From JAWWPY01 sp033854735 (GTDB lineage Bacteria; Actinomycetota; Actinomycetes; Streptosporangiales; Streptosporangiaceae): DNA of 64,000 nucleotides. A program made the position numbers and the translations under genes. A model generated the notes under the pieces. The model saw only the letters and a list, made by a program, of their open reading frames with translations. It was not told where the DNA came from and made no database searches. The stretch lies in NCBI GenBank assembly GCA_033854735.1, contig JAWWPY010000457.1:11603-75602 (forward strand). The letters are read 5' to 3'. Below are positions 33,401-41,709 of this stretch, piece by piece. Position 1 is the stretch's first letter. Each line of letters opens with the position of its first letter.

Positions 33401-34390
33401 ATGGTGATGGCCGAGCTTCTGCGCACTGAGGAGGTGGCCGAGGCCGACCGCTTCGCTCAGTGGCGGCACTGGATCTCGAGTACCTTCGTCCCGATGGAGT
33501 GTGCCCGGGTGAGCCGGCGGCCGTTCAGCGGCGAGGTGGCCCACTGGACGCTGGGTGACCTGCAGGTGTCGCGGGTGGATGCGGACGCGCACACGGCGTC
33601 GCGTACCCGGCGGATGATCTCGGCGAGGGACGAGGACTGCTACAAGGTCGGGCTGGCCGTCCGCGGATCCTCCCGGCTGGCCCAGCGTGACCGCGAGGTG
33701 CTGCTCAGCCCGGGGGACCTGGCCATCTATGACTGCCGGCGTCCGTACACGATCTCGTTCCCCGAGGAGAACGAGATGTTCTTCCTCATGTTCCCGTGCG
33801 ACCGCTTGCGGTTGCCCCCGGCCGCCGTCGACCAGGTCCTGGCCACCCGGGTGTCCAGCAGCGAGAGCACAGGATCCCTGGTCGCGCCGTTCCTGCGCCA
33901 GCTGGTGGGCAATCTGGAGCAAGCGGGCGACTCGGTGAACCGCCGGCTCGCGGAGAACGTGCTCGACCTGCTGGCGACGCTGTTCGGGGAACGCGCGGGG
34001 GGGCAGCCCACCGATCCGGAGGTCGTACGGCGGTCGCTGCTGCTCGCGGTGTGCGGATGGATCGACGAGCACCTGAGCGAGCCCGGCCTCGACCCGGAAG
34101 CGATCGCCCGCGCCAACCACGTTTCCGTGCGTTACCTGCACAAGCTCTTCCACGACCAGGGCACGTCAGTGGCCCGCTGGGTGCGCGAGCGGCGACTGGA
34201 CAACTGCCGCCGTGACCTGGAGGATCCCGCCCTGGCCGAGCGGGGCGTGCTGGCCATCGCGCGGCGCTGGGGCTTCGATGACCCCGCGCACTTCTCCAAG
34301 ATCTTCAAGGCCAGCTATGGCGAGCCACCCGGGCAGTACCGCCAGCGCGCGGACGCGAAGGACCGCCGGCAGCCCGCCCCGGTTATCTGA
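33401..34390 (+). CDS. AraC-family regulator (FeaR-like, AraC_binding_2 + HTH_18)
   Basis: 329 residues from ATG 33401. N-terminal cupin-like domain (~10-190) typical of the FeaR group: RFAQWRHWISSTFVPMEC-like start and the SPGDLAIYDCRRPYTISFPE strand. The C-terminal AraC HTH pair is ~225-320: VRYLHKLFHDQGTSVARWVR and GFDDPAHFSKIFKASYGEPP. FeaR-like proteins activate aromatic amine or aldehyde catabolism. Here it sits between a divergent LLM/ATP-grasp pair and the ABC importer operon, so it probably activates one or both. Confidence 0.92.
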   Translation: MVMAELLRTEEVAEADRFAQWRHWISSTFVPMECARVSRRPFSGEVAHWTLGDLQVSRVDADAHTASRTRRMISARDEDCYKVGLAVRGSSRLAQRDREVLLSPGDLAIYDCRRPYTISFPEENEMFFLMFPCDRLRLPPAAVDQVLATRVSSSESTGSLVAPFLRQLVGNLEQAGDSVNRRLAENVLDLLATLFGERAGGQPTDPEVVRRSLLLAVCGWIDEHLSEPGLDPEAIARANHVSVRYLHKLFHDQGTSVARWVRERRLDNCRRDLEDPALAERGVLAIARRWGFDDPAHFSKIFKASYGEPPGQYRQRADAKDRRQPAPVI

Positions 34391-34401
34391 CATCCAGCGG
34401 A

Positions 34402-34459
34402 CTGGCGTCCGTGTGCTGGCGTCAGCGTGCCGGCATCCCGTGCGCTGGCATCCAACGCG
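34402..34459. repeat. Four tandem 14-15 bp imperfect repeats upstream of the importer operon
   Basis: Units CTGGCGTCCGTGTG (34402), CTGGCGTCAGCGTG (34416), CCGGCATCCCGTGCG (34430) and CTGGCATCCAACGCG (34445). They fill the gap between the AraC-type gene and the substrate-binding protein gene (start 34540). They could be regulator-binding direct repeats or a decayed minisatellite. Confidence 0.6.
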
Positions 34460-34539
34460 CGGGCACTGTGTGACAACCTGCCCCGTGGCCGCTGCCGCAA
34501 TGCTTCATACCAGGCAATGGCGCACAGGAGGTTACCCCA

Positions 34540-35880
34540 GTGAGTCAAGACGATGACATGGCACCGCCGGCGACCGCGCTGGGTGCCCCCGCGCTGAGCC
34601 GTCGCGCTTTCGTGGGCCTGGCCGGAGCGGCCGGGCTGGGTTTCGCGGCTGGCTGCAGTACCGGCCTGAAGAGCTCAGGCGGCTCATCCACCGGAACCCT
34701 CAAGATCGGTTTTGTCAGCCCCATGACTGGGCCGGATGCCGCCTTCGCCACGGCGAACCCGTTCGTGCTCAAGAAGGTACGGGAGGCGTTCGCCAAGGGC
34801 ATGACCATCGGCGGAAAGAAATACCGGGTCCAGATCGTCACGGCGGACAGCCAGTCCAGCGACTCCCGCGCCGCCCAGGTGGCGCAGCAGCTGATTACCC
34901 AGGACAACGTGGACATCATGCTCACCACGTCCGCCCCGGAGACGGTGAACCCGGTCTCGGACCAGTGCGAGGCCGCGCACGTGCCATGCATTGGCACGAT
35001 CGTCCCCTGGCAGTCCTGGTTCCTGGGCCGGGGCGGCAAGATCGGCGCCACCGCCGCGGCCTCCTCCTCCTTCAAGTACACCTACCTGTACTTCATCGGC
35101 CTGGAGAACGAACTCGCGGCGCAGGGGCCGGGCTGGAAGCTGATCTCGAACAACCACGAGGTCGGCGGGCTGTGGCCGAGCGACGCGGACGGCCAGGCGT
35201 TCCGCGGCGCGTTCACCAAGTCGCTCCCCGGCGAGGGCTTCAAGCTCTACGACCCCGGCCCGTACGCGGACGGCACCACCGACTTCACATCTATCATCAA
35301 CAAGTACAAGGCGCACAATGTAGAGATCGTCTTCGGCTGCCCGCTGCCACCGGACTTCCTGACCTTCTGGAAGCAGTGCAACCAGGTCGGGTACACGCCG
35401 AAGATCGCCGCCATCGCGAAGGCGATCCTGTTCCCCAGCGTCGTGAACGCGCTCGGGCCACTGGGCAAGAACCTGGTGACCGATGCCTGGTGGACCCCGA
35501 CCGTGCCGTATGCGTCCTCACTCACCGGCATGACCGCCCAGCAGTACGCGAACGAGTTCCAGGCGAGCACCGGCCAGCAATGGCAGCAGCCGATGTCGTT
35601 CAACTACGCCGTGTTCGAGATCGCCGCACAGGCGCTCAAGGCCGCAGGCGACCCGCACGACCACCAGGCCGTGGCGGCCGCTATCGGCCAGGCCACGGGT
35701 GAAGTGATCACCGGCAAGTTCGACTTCACCAACGGGCCGGTGAAGAACGTGTCCACCCACCCCGACTACATGGCCCAATGGCAGACGAGCAAGGACTCCA
35801 AGTTCATGTATGACCTGGTCATCGTCAACAACGCGGCGGACCCGTCAGTGCCGGTCACCGCCAAGCTCCTCGCGCTGTGA
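34540..35880 (+). CDS. ABC importer substrate-binding lipoprotein (Leu/Ile/Val or aromatic type)
   Basis: 446 residues from GTG 34540 (AGGAGG at 34526-34531). Tat-like start LSRRAFVGLAGAAGLGF with lipobox FAAGCSTG, so a lipid-anchored outer-surface protein. Mature part begins LKIGFVSPMTGPDAAFATAN, the Peripla_BP_6 opening. It is the first gene of a five-gene operon with two ATPases and two permeases. Relatives bind branched amino acids, amides or aromatic acids. Neighbouring pobA/ALDH and FeaR-type regulator favour an aromatic ligand, which is inference. Confidence 0.92.
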   Translation: MSQDDDMAPPATALGAPALSRRAFVGLAGAAGLGFAAGCSTGLKSSGGSSTGTLKIGFVSPMTGPDAAFATANPFVLKKVREAFAKGMTIGGKKYRVQIVTADSQSSDSRAAQVAQQLITQDNVDIMLTTSAPETVNPVSDQCEAAHVPCIGTIVPWQSWFLGRGGKIGATAAASSSFKYTYLYFIGLENELAAQGPGWKLISNNHEVGGLWPSDADGQAFRGAFTKSLPGEGFKLYDPGPYADGTTDFTSIINKYKAHNVEIVFGCPLPPDFLTFWKQCNQVGYTPKIAAIAKAILFPSVVNALGPLGKNLVTDAWWTPTVPYASSLTGMTAQQYANEFQASTGQQWQQPMSFNYAVFEIAAQALKAAGDPHDHQAVAAAIGQATGEVITGKFDFTNGPVKNVSTHPDYMAQWQTSKDSKFMYDLVIVNNAADPSVPVTAKLLAL

Positions 35881-36599
35881 CGCTGCTTCAGATCGAGGAC
35901 GTACACCAGCAGTTCGGCGCCCTGCGGGTGCTGAACGGCATCAGCATGGCGGTGCCACAGGGCCAGGCACTGGGTGTGGTGGGCCCTAACGGCGCCGGGA
36001 AGACGACGCTGCTTGACATCGTGGCCGGCGGCCGCCGGCCCACCCGGGGCCGGGTCCACCTGGCCGGCCACGATGTGACGACGGCCTCGCCGGGCCACCG
36101 GACCCGCCGCGGGCTCGGGCGCACCTACCAGGTGCCCCGCCCCTTCGGGTCTATGACGGTGTTCGAGAACACGCTGGTGGCCGCCGCCCGGGGGGCGAAC
36201 CTGCGGCGCCAGGCCGCGCACGAGGCCGCCTACGGCGCCCTGGTCCGCACCGGGCTGGCCGGCCAGGCCAACGTGGCGGCGCACCGGCTGACCCTGCTGG
36301 AGCGCAAACGGCTCGAACTGGCCCGGGCGCTCGCCACCGGGCCCTCGGTGCTGCTGCTGGATGAGATCGCCGGAGGCCTCACCGAACCCGAGACCGACGC
36401 GCTGATCGGGACCATCAGGGCGGTGCACGCGGCGGGCACGACCATCGTCTGGGTGGAGCACATCATGCGGGCACTGACCCAGGTGGTGGAGCGGGCGGTG
36501 TGCCTGGCCGACGGCCGGCTGCTGTTCGATGGCACCGCCGGGGATATGCTCGCCGACCCCGCCGTCCAGCGGGCCTACCTCGGCGGGTCGGTCGGATGA
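35877..36599 (+). CDS. Branched-chain-type ABC importer ATPase (LivG-like)
   Basis: 240 residues; GTG 35877 overlaps the preceding stop (GTGA). Walker A GPNGAGKTTLLD, LivG-type RTYQVPRPFGSMTVFENTLV, and Walker B LLLDEIAGGLTEPET are clear. The ABC signature is LTLLERKRLELARALATG, i.e. LTLLE in place of the usual LSxGE, which is a known LivG feature. Partner of the next ATPase and the two permeases. Confidence 0.93.
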   Translation: MTLLQIEDVHQQFGALRVLNGISMAVPQGQALGVVGPNGAGKTTLLDIVAGGRRPTRGRVHLAGHDVTTASPGHRTRRGLGRTYQVPRPFGSMTVFENTLVAAARGANLRRQAAHEAAYGALVRTGLAGQANVAAHRLTLLERKRLELARALATGPSVLLLDEIAGGLTEPETDALIGTIRAVHAAGTTIVWVEHIMRALTQVVERAVCLADGRLLFDGTAGDMLADPAVQRAYLGGSVG

Positions 36600-37330
36600 G
36601 CGCCCTGGCCATCGCTGGCCTCGACACCGGGTACGGGGACTTCCAGGCTCTGTTCGGGGTGAACCTGGAGCTGGCCGCGGGGGAGACCGTGGCCCTGGTG
36701 GGGGCGAACGGGGCCGGGAAGTCCACTCTGCTGATGACCATCGCCGGGGCGCTGCGGCCGTGGCGCGGGTCGATCACCCTGGACGGCACCGACATCACCC
36801 AGCTGCCCGACTACCAGCGGGCACGGGCCGGCGTGGTGCTCGTGCCAGAAGGACGGCGGCTGTTCCCGAGCCTGTCCGCCGAGGAGAACATCCTCATCCC
36901 GGCCGGCCGCGACGCGGGCCCGTGGACGCTGGAGGCCCTCTACGAGCTGTTCCCGATGGTCGCGGCGCGCCGCTCACACCGGGCGGCGCTGCTGTCCGGC
37001 GGCGAGCAGCAGGCCGTCGCGATCGCCCGGGCGCTGGCGGCCAATCCCCGGGTGCTGCTGCTGGACGAGGTGTCGCTGGGTCTGGCGCCCGCAATAGTCG
37101 ACGCCTTCTACCGGCTGCTGCCCCAGATCCAGGCCTCCGGGGTATCGATCCTGCTGGTCGAGCAGGACATCGACCGGGCGCTGACGGCCAGCTCACGGGC
37201 CTTCTGCCTGCTGGAAGGGCGGGTGGTGATGACCGGCGAGAGCGGCTCGCTGGACCGGGATGCCCTCATCGCCGCTTACTTCGGCGCGCCCGCCGGGCCG
37301 CCCGGCACGGATCCGGTGATGCGGACATGA
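36596..37330 (+). CDS. Branched-chain-type ABC importer ATPase (LivF-like)
   Basis: 244 residues; ATG 36596 overlaps the previous stop by 4 nt. Walker A GANGAGKSTLLM, VPEGRRLFPSLSAEENILIP (LivF hallmark), signature LLSGGEQQAVAIARAL and Walker B LLLDEVSLGLAPAIV. The H-loop position reads LLVEQD, as in LivF. Ends in an overlap with the LivH-like permease. Confidence 0.95.
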   Translation: MSALAIAGLDTGYGDFQALFGVNLELAAGETVALVGANGAGKSTLLMTIAGALRPWRGSITLDGTDITQLPDYQRARAGVVLVPEGRRLFPSLSAEENILIPAGRDAGPWTLEALYELFPMVAARRSHRAALLSGGEQQAVAIARALAANPRVLLLDEVSLGLAPAIVDAFYRLLPQIQASGVSILLVEQDIDRALTASSRAFCLLEGRVVMTGESGSLDRDALIAAYFGAPAGPPGTDPVMRT

Positions 37331-38196
37331 CCTGGGTCAACGACCTGTTCCAAGGCATCTTCCTCGGTGGCGCGTACGCGCTGACCGCAGTCGGCCTGTC
37401 GCTCATGTTCGGGGTGATGCGGCTGGTCAACCTGGCTCACGGCGACCTCGCCGTATGTGGCACCTACCTCGTGACCACGATCATGGCCGCCACCGGCGTG
37501 CCGCTGTGGGCCGCCATGCTGATCATGGTCCCGCTGGCGTTCGGCCTGGGCGTGCTCCTCCAGCTAAGCATCTTCGGCCGGGCCCTGCGGACCGGGCCGA
37601 CGGCGCCGCTGCTGGTGACGTTCGGCCTGTCGGTCATGATCGAGAACCTGCTGCAGCAGGTCTACTCGGCCAATACCAGGGGAGTGGGCGCGGGCAGCCT
37701 CGATGTGGCCGCCATCCGCCTCGGTGCCCTGGTGCTGCCCTGGCTCGCGATGCTCAAGCTGATCCTCGCGCTGGTGGTCATCGGCGGGCTGAGCGCCCTG
37801 CTCCGGCTCACTGCATGGGGCCGCCGGGTCCGTGCCACCTCCGACGACCTGGCGGTAGCCCGGCTGCAGGGAATCCGCGTCCGGCCGCTGTTCGCCTCGG
37901 TGACCGGGATCGCGATCGCGGCGGCCGCGCTGGCCGGCACCCTCAACGCGGTCACCACCGGGGTCTACCCGACGCTGGGGGCACTCACGTTGATCTTCGC
38001 GTTCGAGGCGGTGATCATCGGTGGGCTGGGCTCGCTGTGGGGCACGCTGCTCGGCGGGATGCTGCTCGGCGTCACCCAGGTCCTTGTCTCCCAGGTGAGC
38101 GTGCCCTACGCGACGCTCGCCTCCCAGCTGCTGTTCCTCGTGGTGCTGGCGGTGCGCCCGCACGGCCTGCTCGGCACCCCCCAGGCAGCGGCCTGA
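37327..38196 (+). CDS. Branched-chain-type ABC importer permease (LivH-like)
   Basis: 289 residues; ATG 37327 overlaps the ATPase stop. Begins WVNDLFQGIFLGGAYALTAV and carries the LivH signature MRLVNLAHGDLAVCGTYL; about eight TM segments. GLGSLWGTLLGGMLLGVTQV near the end is the EAA-like loop contact region. Inner-membrane partner of the LivM-like protein. Confidence 0.94.
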   Translation: MTWVNDLFQGIFLGGAYALTAVGLSLMFGVMRLVNLAHGDLAVCGTYLVTTIMAATGVPLWAAMLIMVPLAFGLGVLLQLSIFGRALRTGPTAPLLVTFGLSVMIENLLQQVYSANTRGVGAGSLDVAAIRLGALVLPWLAMLKLILALVVIGGLSALLRLTAWGRRVRATSDDLAVARLQGIRVRPLFASVTGIAIAAAALAGTLNAVTTGVYPTLGALTLIFAFEAVIIGGLGSLWGTLLGGMLLGVTQVLVSQVSVPYATLASQLLFLVVLAVRPHGLLGTPQAAA

Positions 38197-38208
38197 CCAG
38201 GAGAAATG

Positions 38209-39309
38209 ATGGCACCAAGACGCTCCCGTGCGGCACTGGCCAGCCCGGTGATGACACCCCCGGCGGCAGCGGCAGGCGTGGCGGTGAGCCGGTGGAGCCC
38301 GGCCGCGACGGTCACCACGGCCGCCTCCGGGATTGCCCTGGCCGTGCTCGCAGTGCTGCCCTATCTCGCCGGGACCGGCATCACCCAGGCGCTGGTCACC
38401 CTGTTCCTGCTGGTCAGCATGGCGGCACTGTGGAACCTGCTGGCCGGCTACGCGGGGATGATCTCGTTCGGGCAGCAGGCCTACCTGGGCATCGGCGCCT
38501 ACGTCGTGTACCTGGTGGGCAAGGCGGGGGTGAGTCCCTTCGCCGGGATCGCGGTCGGCGCCGTGGCCTGCGCCATCGCCGCGGTGCCCATCTTCGCGCT
38601 GCTGCGTCCCCTCACCGGCGGGTATTTCGCGGTAGCGACCTGGGTGGTCGCCGAGTGCCTGTTCCTCTATGTCACCAACCAGCTGTGGCTGGGCGGCGGC
38701 ACCGGCGTCGGCCTGCAGCAGCTGTCAGCGATGTCGCCGGTGATCCGCCAGGCCTACACCTACTGGACGGCACTGGTGCTGATGGCGGCCGCCGTGGCCG
38801 GCGTCTACCTGCTGGTGCGCAGCAGGTTCGGGCTGGACAGCCGGGCCACCCGCGACGAGCCCGCGGCGGCGGCCGCGATGGGCGTCGAGGTGCCACGCAC
38901 CCGCTGGCTGGCCTACGTGCTCGCGGCGGTGGGCTTCGGGGCGGTCGGCGGCATGCTGCTCATCAACACCCTGTACATCGACCCCGCCTCGGTCTTCAAC
39001 GTGAACTACAGCGCCGACATGCTGTTCATGGTGGTGATCGGCGGCCTCGGGACCATGGAGGGCCCGATCATCGGGGCGGTCATCTTCTTCCTCGTCCAGC
39101 AGGAGTTCGCCCGCTACGGGGCGTGGTACCTGATCGCGATCGGCGCCGTCGCGGTCGGGGTGGTGCTCGCCGCTCCCGGTGGCTTGTGGGGCGAGATCGC
39201 CGTGCGGCGAGGCTGGTCGCTGCTGCCGGTGGGGTACCGGGTGCGGGCCGCGGGCCCGGCACCGGCACCGGCACCGGCCCCGGCGGCCGGCGGTGACCCC
39301 CGTGACTGA
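38209..39309 (+). CDS. Branched-chain-type ABC importer permease (LivM-like)
   Basis: 366 residues from ATG 38209 (AGGAG at 38199-38203, spacing 5); ATG 38206 is one codon longer but too close to the SD. About ten TM helices; LLAGYAGMISFGQQAYLGIG is the LivM signature and FMVVIGGLGTMEGPIIGAVI the conserved late loop. The C-terminal ~15 residues are an Ala-Pro repeat (PAPAPAPAPAAGG) outside the membrane domain, probably disordered. Last transporter gene of the operon, followed 33 bp later by an SDR. Confidence 0.93.
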   Translation: MAPRRSRAALASPVMTPPAAAAGVAVSRWSPAATVTTAASGIALAVLAVLPYLAGTGITQALVTLFLLVSMAALWNLLAGYAGMISFGQQAYLGIGAYVVYLVGKAGVSPFAGIAVGAVACAIAAVPIFALLRPLTGGYFAVATWVVAECLFLYVTNQLWLGGGTGVGLQQLSAMSPVIRQAYTYWTALVLMAAAVAGVYLLVRSRFGLDSRATRDEPAAAAAMGVEVPRTRWLAYVLAAVGFGAVGGMLLINTLYIDPASVFNVNYSADMLFMVVIGGLGTMEGPIIGAVIFFLVQQEFARYGAWYLIAIGAVAVGVVLAAPGGLWGEIAVRRGWSLLPVGYRVRAAGPAPAPAPAPAAGGDPRD

Positions 39310-39342
39310 CGGCCGGTACACGACGAGAGCGGGAGACACCGC

Positions 39343-40101
39343 ATGGCTCGGCTAGACAACAAGGTCGCCTTCATCACCGGTGGTGAAAGCGGCATCGGCC
39401 TGGCCACCGCCCGCCTGCTCGTCGCGGAGGGCGCGCGGGTTCATATCGCCGGCCTCGTCAAGGACCGGCTCGCCGCCGCCGCCGCCGAACTGGGCACCGG
39501 GGCGGCCAGCTGGAGCATTACGGACGTCACCGAGGAGGACCAGGTCGTAACGGCATTGCGGCAGGCGGCCGACCGCTTCGGCGGCCTGGACATCCTGTTC
39601 AGCAACGCCGGCATCAGCGGCGATATCGCCCCGATCACCGAATACCCGGTCGATGTCTTCCGCCGGGTGCTCGACGTCCATGTGCTCGGTGCGTTCCTGC
39701 TGCTCAAGCACGGGCTGCCAGGCTTGCGGGACGGCGGCAGCGTGATCATCAACTCCAGCGTGGTCGGGCTCACCTCCGACGGCGGGATCTGCGGGTACGC
39801 GACCGCCAAGCACGCGCAGGTTGGCCTCATGCGTACAGCGGCGAAGGAGATGGCGCCGCGCGGGATCCGGGTGAACACGCTGCATCCCGGGCCCACCGAC
39901 ACGGACTTCCAGCGTGCCATCGAGGTCACCGCCACGGGCGCCGCGCCGGACGTGGCGGCACGCATCTTCGAGACCCGGATCCCGCTGGCCCGTCATGCCA
40001 GCCCCGAGGAGATCGCGCGCTCGGTGCTCTACCTGGCCAGCTCGGACAGTTCGTTCGTGACCGGCAGCACCCTGACCGTCGACGGCGGCATGCATATCTA
40101 G
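39343..40101 (+). CDS. SDR-family oxidoreductase
   Basis: 252 residues from ATG 39343. Full SDR set: TGGESGIG dinucleotide motif, FSNAGISG, catalytic Ser in VIINSSVVGL and the YATAKHAQV Tyr-x3-Lys pair, then STLTVDGGMH at the end. Classical SDR, probably NAD(P)H-dependent alcohol or ketone oxidoreductase. It is last in the importer operon and could act on the imported compound. Confidence 0.92.
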   Translation: MARLDNKVAFITGGESGIGLATARLLVAEGARVHIAGLVKDRLAAAAAELGTGAASWSITDVTEEDQVVTALRQAADRFGGLDILFSNAGISGDIAPITEYPVDVFRRVLDVHVLGAFLLLKHGLPGLRDGGSVIINSSVVGLTSDGGICGYATAKHAQVGLMRTAAKEMAPRGIRVNTLHPGPTDTDFQRAIEVTATGAAPDVAARIFETRIPLARHASPEEIARSVLYLASSDSSFVTGSTLTVDGGMHI

Positions 40102-40206
40102 TGGTCTGCGCTAGCCCGCAGTTCCCGGGCCGGCGGTCGGCGCGACGGAAATCGGCCCGCCGGAATGAAATCGATTGTTAACTACTTGGGGAATGCGCCA
40201 CTAAGT

Positions 40207-40220
40207 CATGACCTGTCATG
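40207..40220. promoter_or_regulatory. Palindrome in the AT-richer upstream region of the MHYT gene
   Basis: CATGAC-CT-GTCATG at 40207-40220 in a 60-bp stretch less GC-rich than its surroundings, 74 bp before the MHYT start. Candidate operator only. Confidence 0.35.
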
Positions 40221-40293
40221 TAATGCTCGGTCTTAAGGCTGGAAGTCGCGAGAGGGCGCGGGGGGTCCGCGCCATGGGGGGGTCCTGGGGCTG

Positions 40294-41139
40294 ATGGTGG
40301 TCGTCCACAACTTTTCGTACGGGCTGCTGACGCCTGCCCTGGGTTACGTCATGTCGTGCCTGGGCTGCTTCCTGGGCCTGCGGTGCACCACGCGGGCCCG
40401 GGCCCTGCAGGGTGCTTCCCGCGTCCGCTGGCTGCTGCTCGCGGCCGTATCCATCGGCGCCGCGGGAATCTGGGGCATGCATTTCGTGGCCATGCTCGGG
40501 TTCAGCATCCCGGGCCAGAGCATCGGGTACAACGTGCTGGTCACGATCGCCAGCATGCTGATCGCGGCCGTGGTGGTGAGCGTCGGCCTGCTCATCGTGG
40601 GATTCGGCGGCGATGGGCAGGGCCCGCTGATCACCGGTGGCCTGATCATCGGGCTCGGCGTGGCCAGCATGCACTACATCGGCATGACCGCGATGCGCAT
40701 GCCGGACATCATGCGCTACAACAACGGCGTGGTAGTCCTCTCGGTGATCATCGCCGTCGTCGCGGGGACCGCCGCGCTCTGGGCCGCGCTGCGGCTGCAC
40801 ACGGTGTGGTCGACCCTGGTCGCATCCTTGATCATGGGCGTGGCCGTCAGCGGGATGCATTACACGGGCATGGCGGCCATGCACGTGTATGCCGGCACGG
40901 CGGCCAGCGGCATGGCCGGAATGCACGGCGGCGCCAGCGCAACGTCCTTCCTGCTGCCGCTCATCCTCGGTATCAGCGTCCTGACGTTCGTGCTGACCGC
41001 GGTCATCTCGCTGTCACCGACCGCGGCGGAGATCCGCGAGGACGCCGAACTGATGGCGCGCATCGCCAGGAACCGCAGCGGGCAGCCGGGACACGACTCC
41101 TCCAGGAGTTTAACTGCCCGCTCACCGGCGGCACCCTGA
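40294..41139 (+). CDS. MHYT-domain integral membrane sensor
   Basis: 281 residues, seven or so TM helices. Three copies of the MHYT-type motif are visible: GIWGMHFVAMLGF, ASMHYIGMTAMRM and SGMHYTGMAAMHV, whose His and Met residues are proposed to bind copper and to sense CO, NO or O2. The cytoplasmic C-terminal ~35 residues carry no GGDEF/EAL or kinase domain, so it would signal only via a partner. The start (ATG 40294) is supported by the immediate first helix. Confidence 0.9.
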   Translation: MVVVHNFSYGLLTPALGYVMSCLGCFLGLRCTTRARALQGASRVRWLLLAAVSIGAAGIWGMHFVAMLGFSIPGQSIGYNVLVTIASMLIAAVVVSVGLLIVGFGGDGQGPLITGGLIIGLGVASMHYIGMTAMRMPDIMRYNNGVVVLSVIIAVVAGTAALWAALRLHTVWSTLVASLIMGVAVSGMHYTGMAAMHVYAGTAASGMAGMHGGASATSFLLPLILGISVLTFVLTAVISLSPTAAEIREDAELMARIARNRSGQPGHDSSRSLTARSPAAP

Positions 41140-41157
41140 CCGTTCTGGCCGGCCCGC

Positions 41158-41638
41158 TCAGGCCGTAGGGCCACTGCCCAGCCAGCCGCGCCGTTTGAAG
41201 AGGATGAGCAGGAGCACGAGGGCGGCCAACCACCACGGTCGCCGGCTCCGCCCACCGCCGTTTGAGATAGCCGCGACGGTCGGGGGTGATCGCCAGGCGG
41301 ACCAGGTACTCCACCAGCAGGATGGCCCAGAGCAGGAAAAGGGTGCCGACCAGCAGGATGGAGGCCGAGCCGTTGAGGTCCGTCGTGAGCACGACGATGG
41401 CGATGATCAGCCAGGCCATCCCCAGGAGGGCCATCGGGTACTTCGTGACCCGCTCGATGCGATCGACGAGGTCGTGACGCCCGCCTGACGGCTTGACCCC
41501 GGCGATAATCTGGCGTCGTCGTTCCTCCCTGCGTTCCTTCTCCTCCAGGCGCTGCCACTCCAGCTTCTCCAGCCGCTGGATGCGCTCGATGGAAGACGGC
41601 TTCTTCTCGGCCGTGGTGCCTCCTGGAGCGGTTCTCAC
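41158..41638 (-). pseudogene. Frameshifted small membrane protein
   Basis: From GTG 41638 the frame encodes a charged coiled N-terminus (IERIQRLEKLEWQRLEEKER, then EERRRQIIAG) and two TM helices (ALLGMAWLIIAIVVLTT and LLVGTLFLLWAILLVEYLV), then LAITPDRRGYLKRRWAEPAT. Beyond that the frame turns Pro/Arg-rich, while the neighbouring frame gives a plausible third helix, WWLAALVLLLILFKRRGWLG, ending at TGA 41158-41160. One indel near 41230-41245 would restore a single protein. The first two helices resemble the start of voltage-sensor or small channel proteins. Real frameshift or sequencing error cannot be told apart. Confidence 0.55.
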
Positions 41639-41709
41639 GTCGGTGGAGTCCTCATAGTGAGACGAAGATAGCGGGTGGGGGGTCGCGGCCGTCACCAGGA
41701 AGGAGATAC

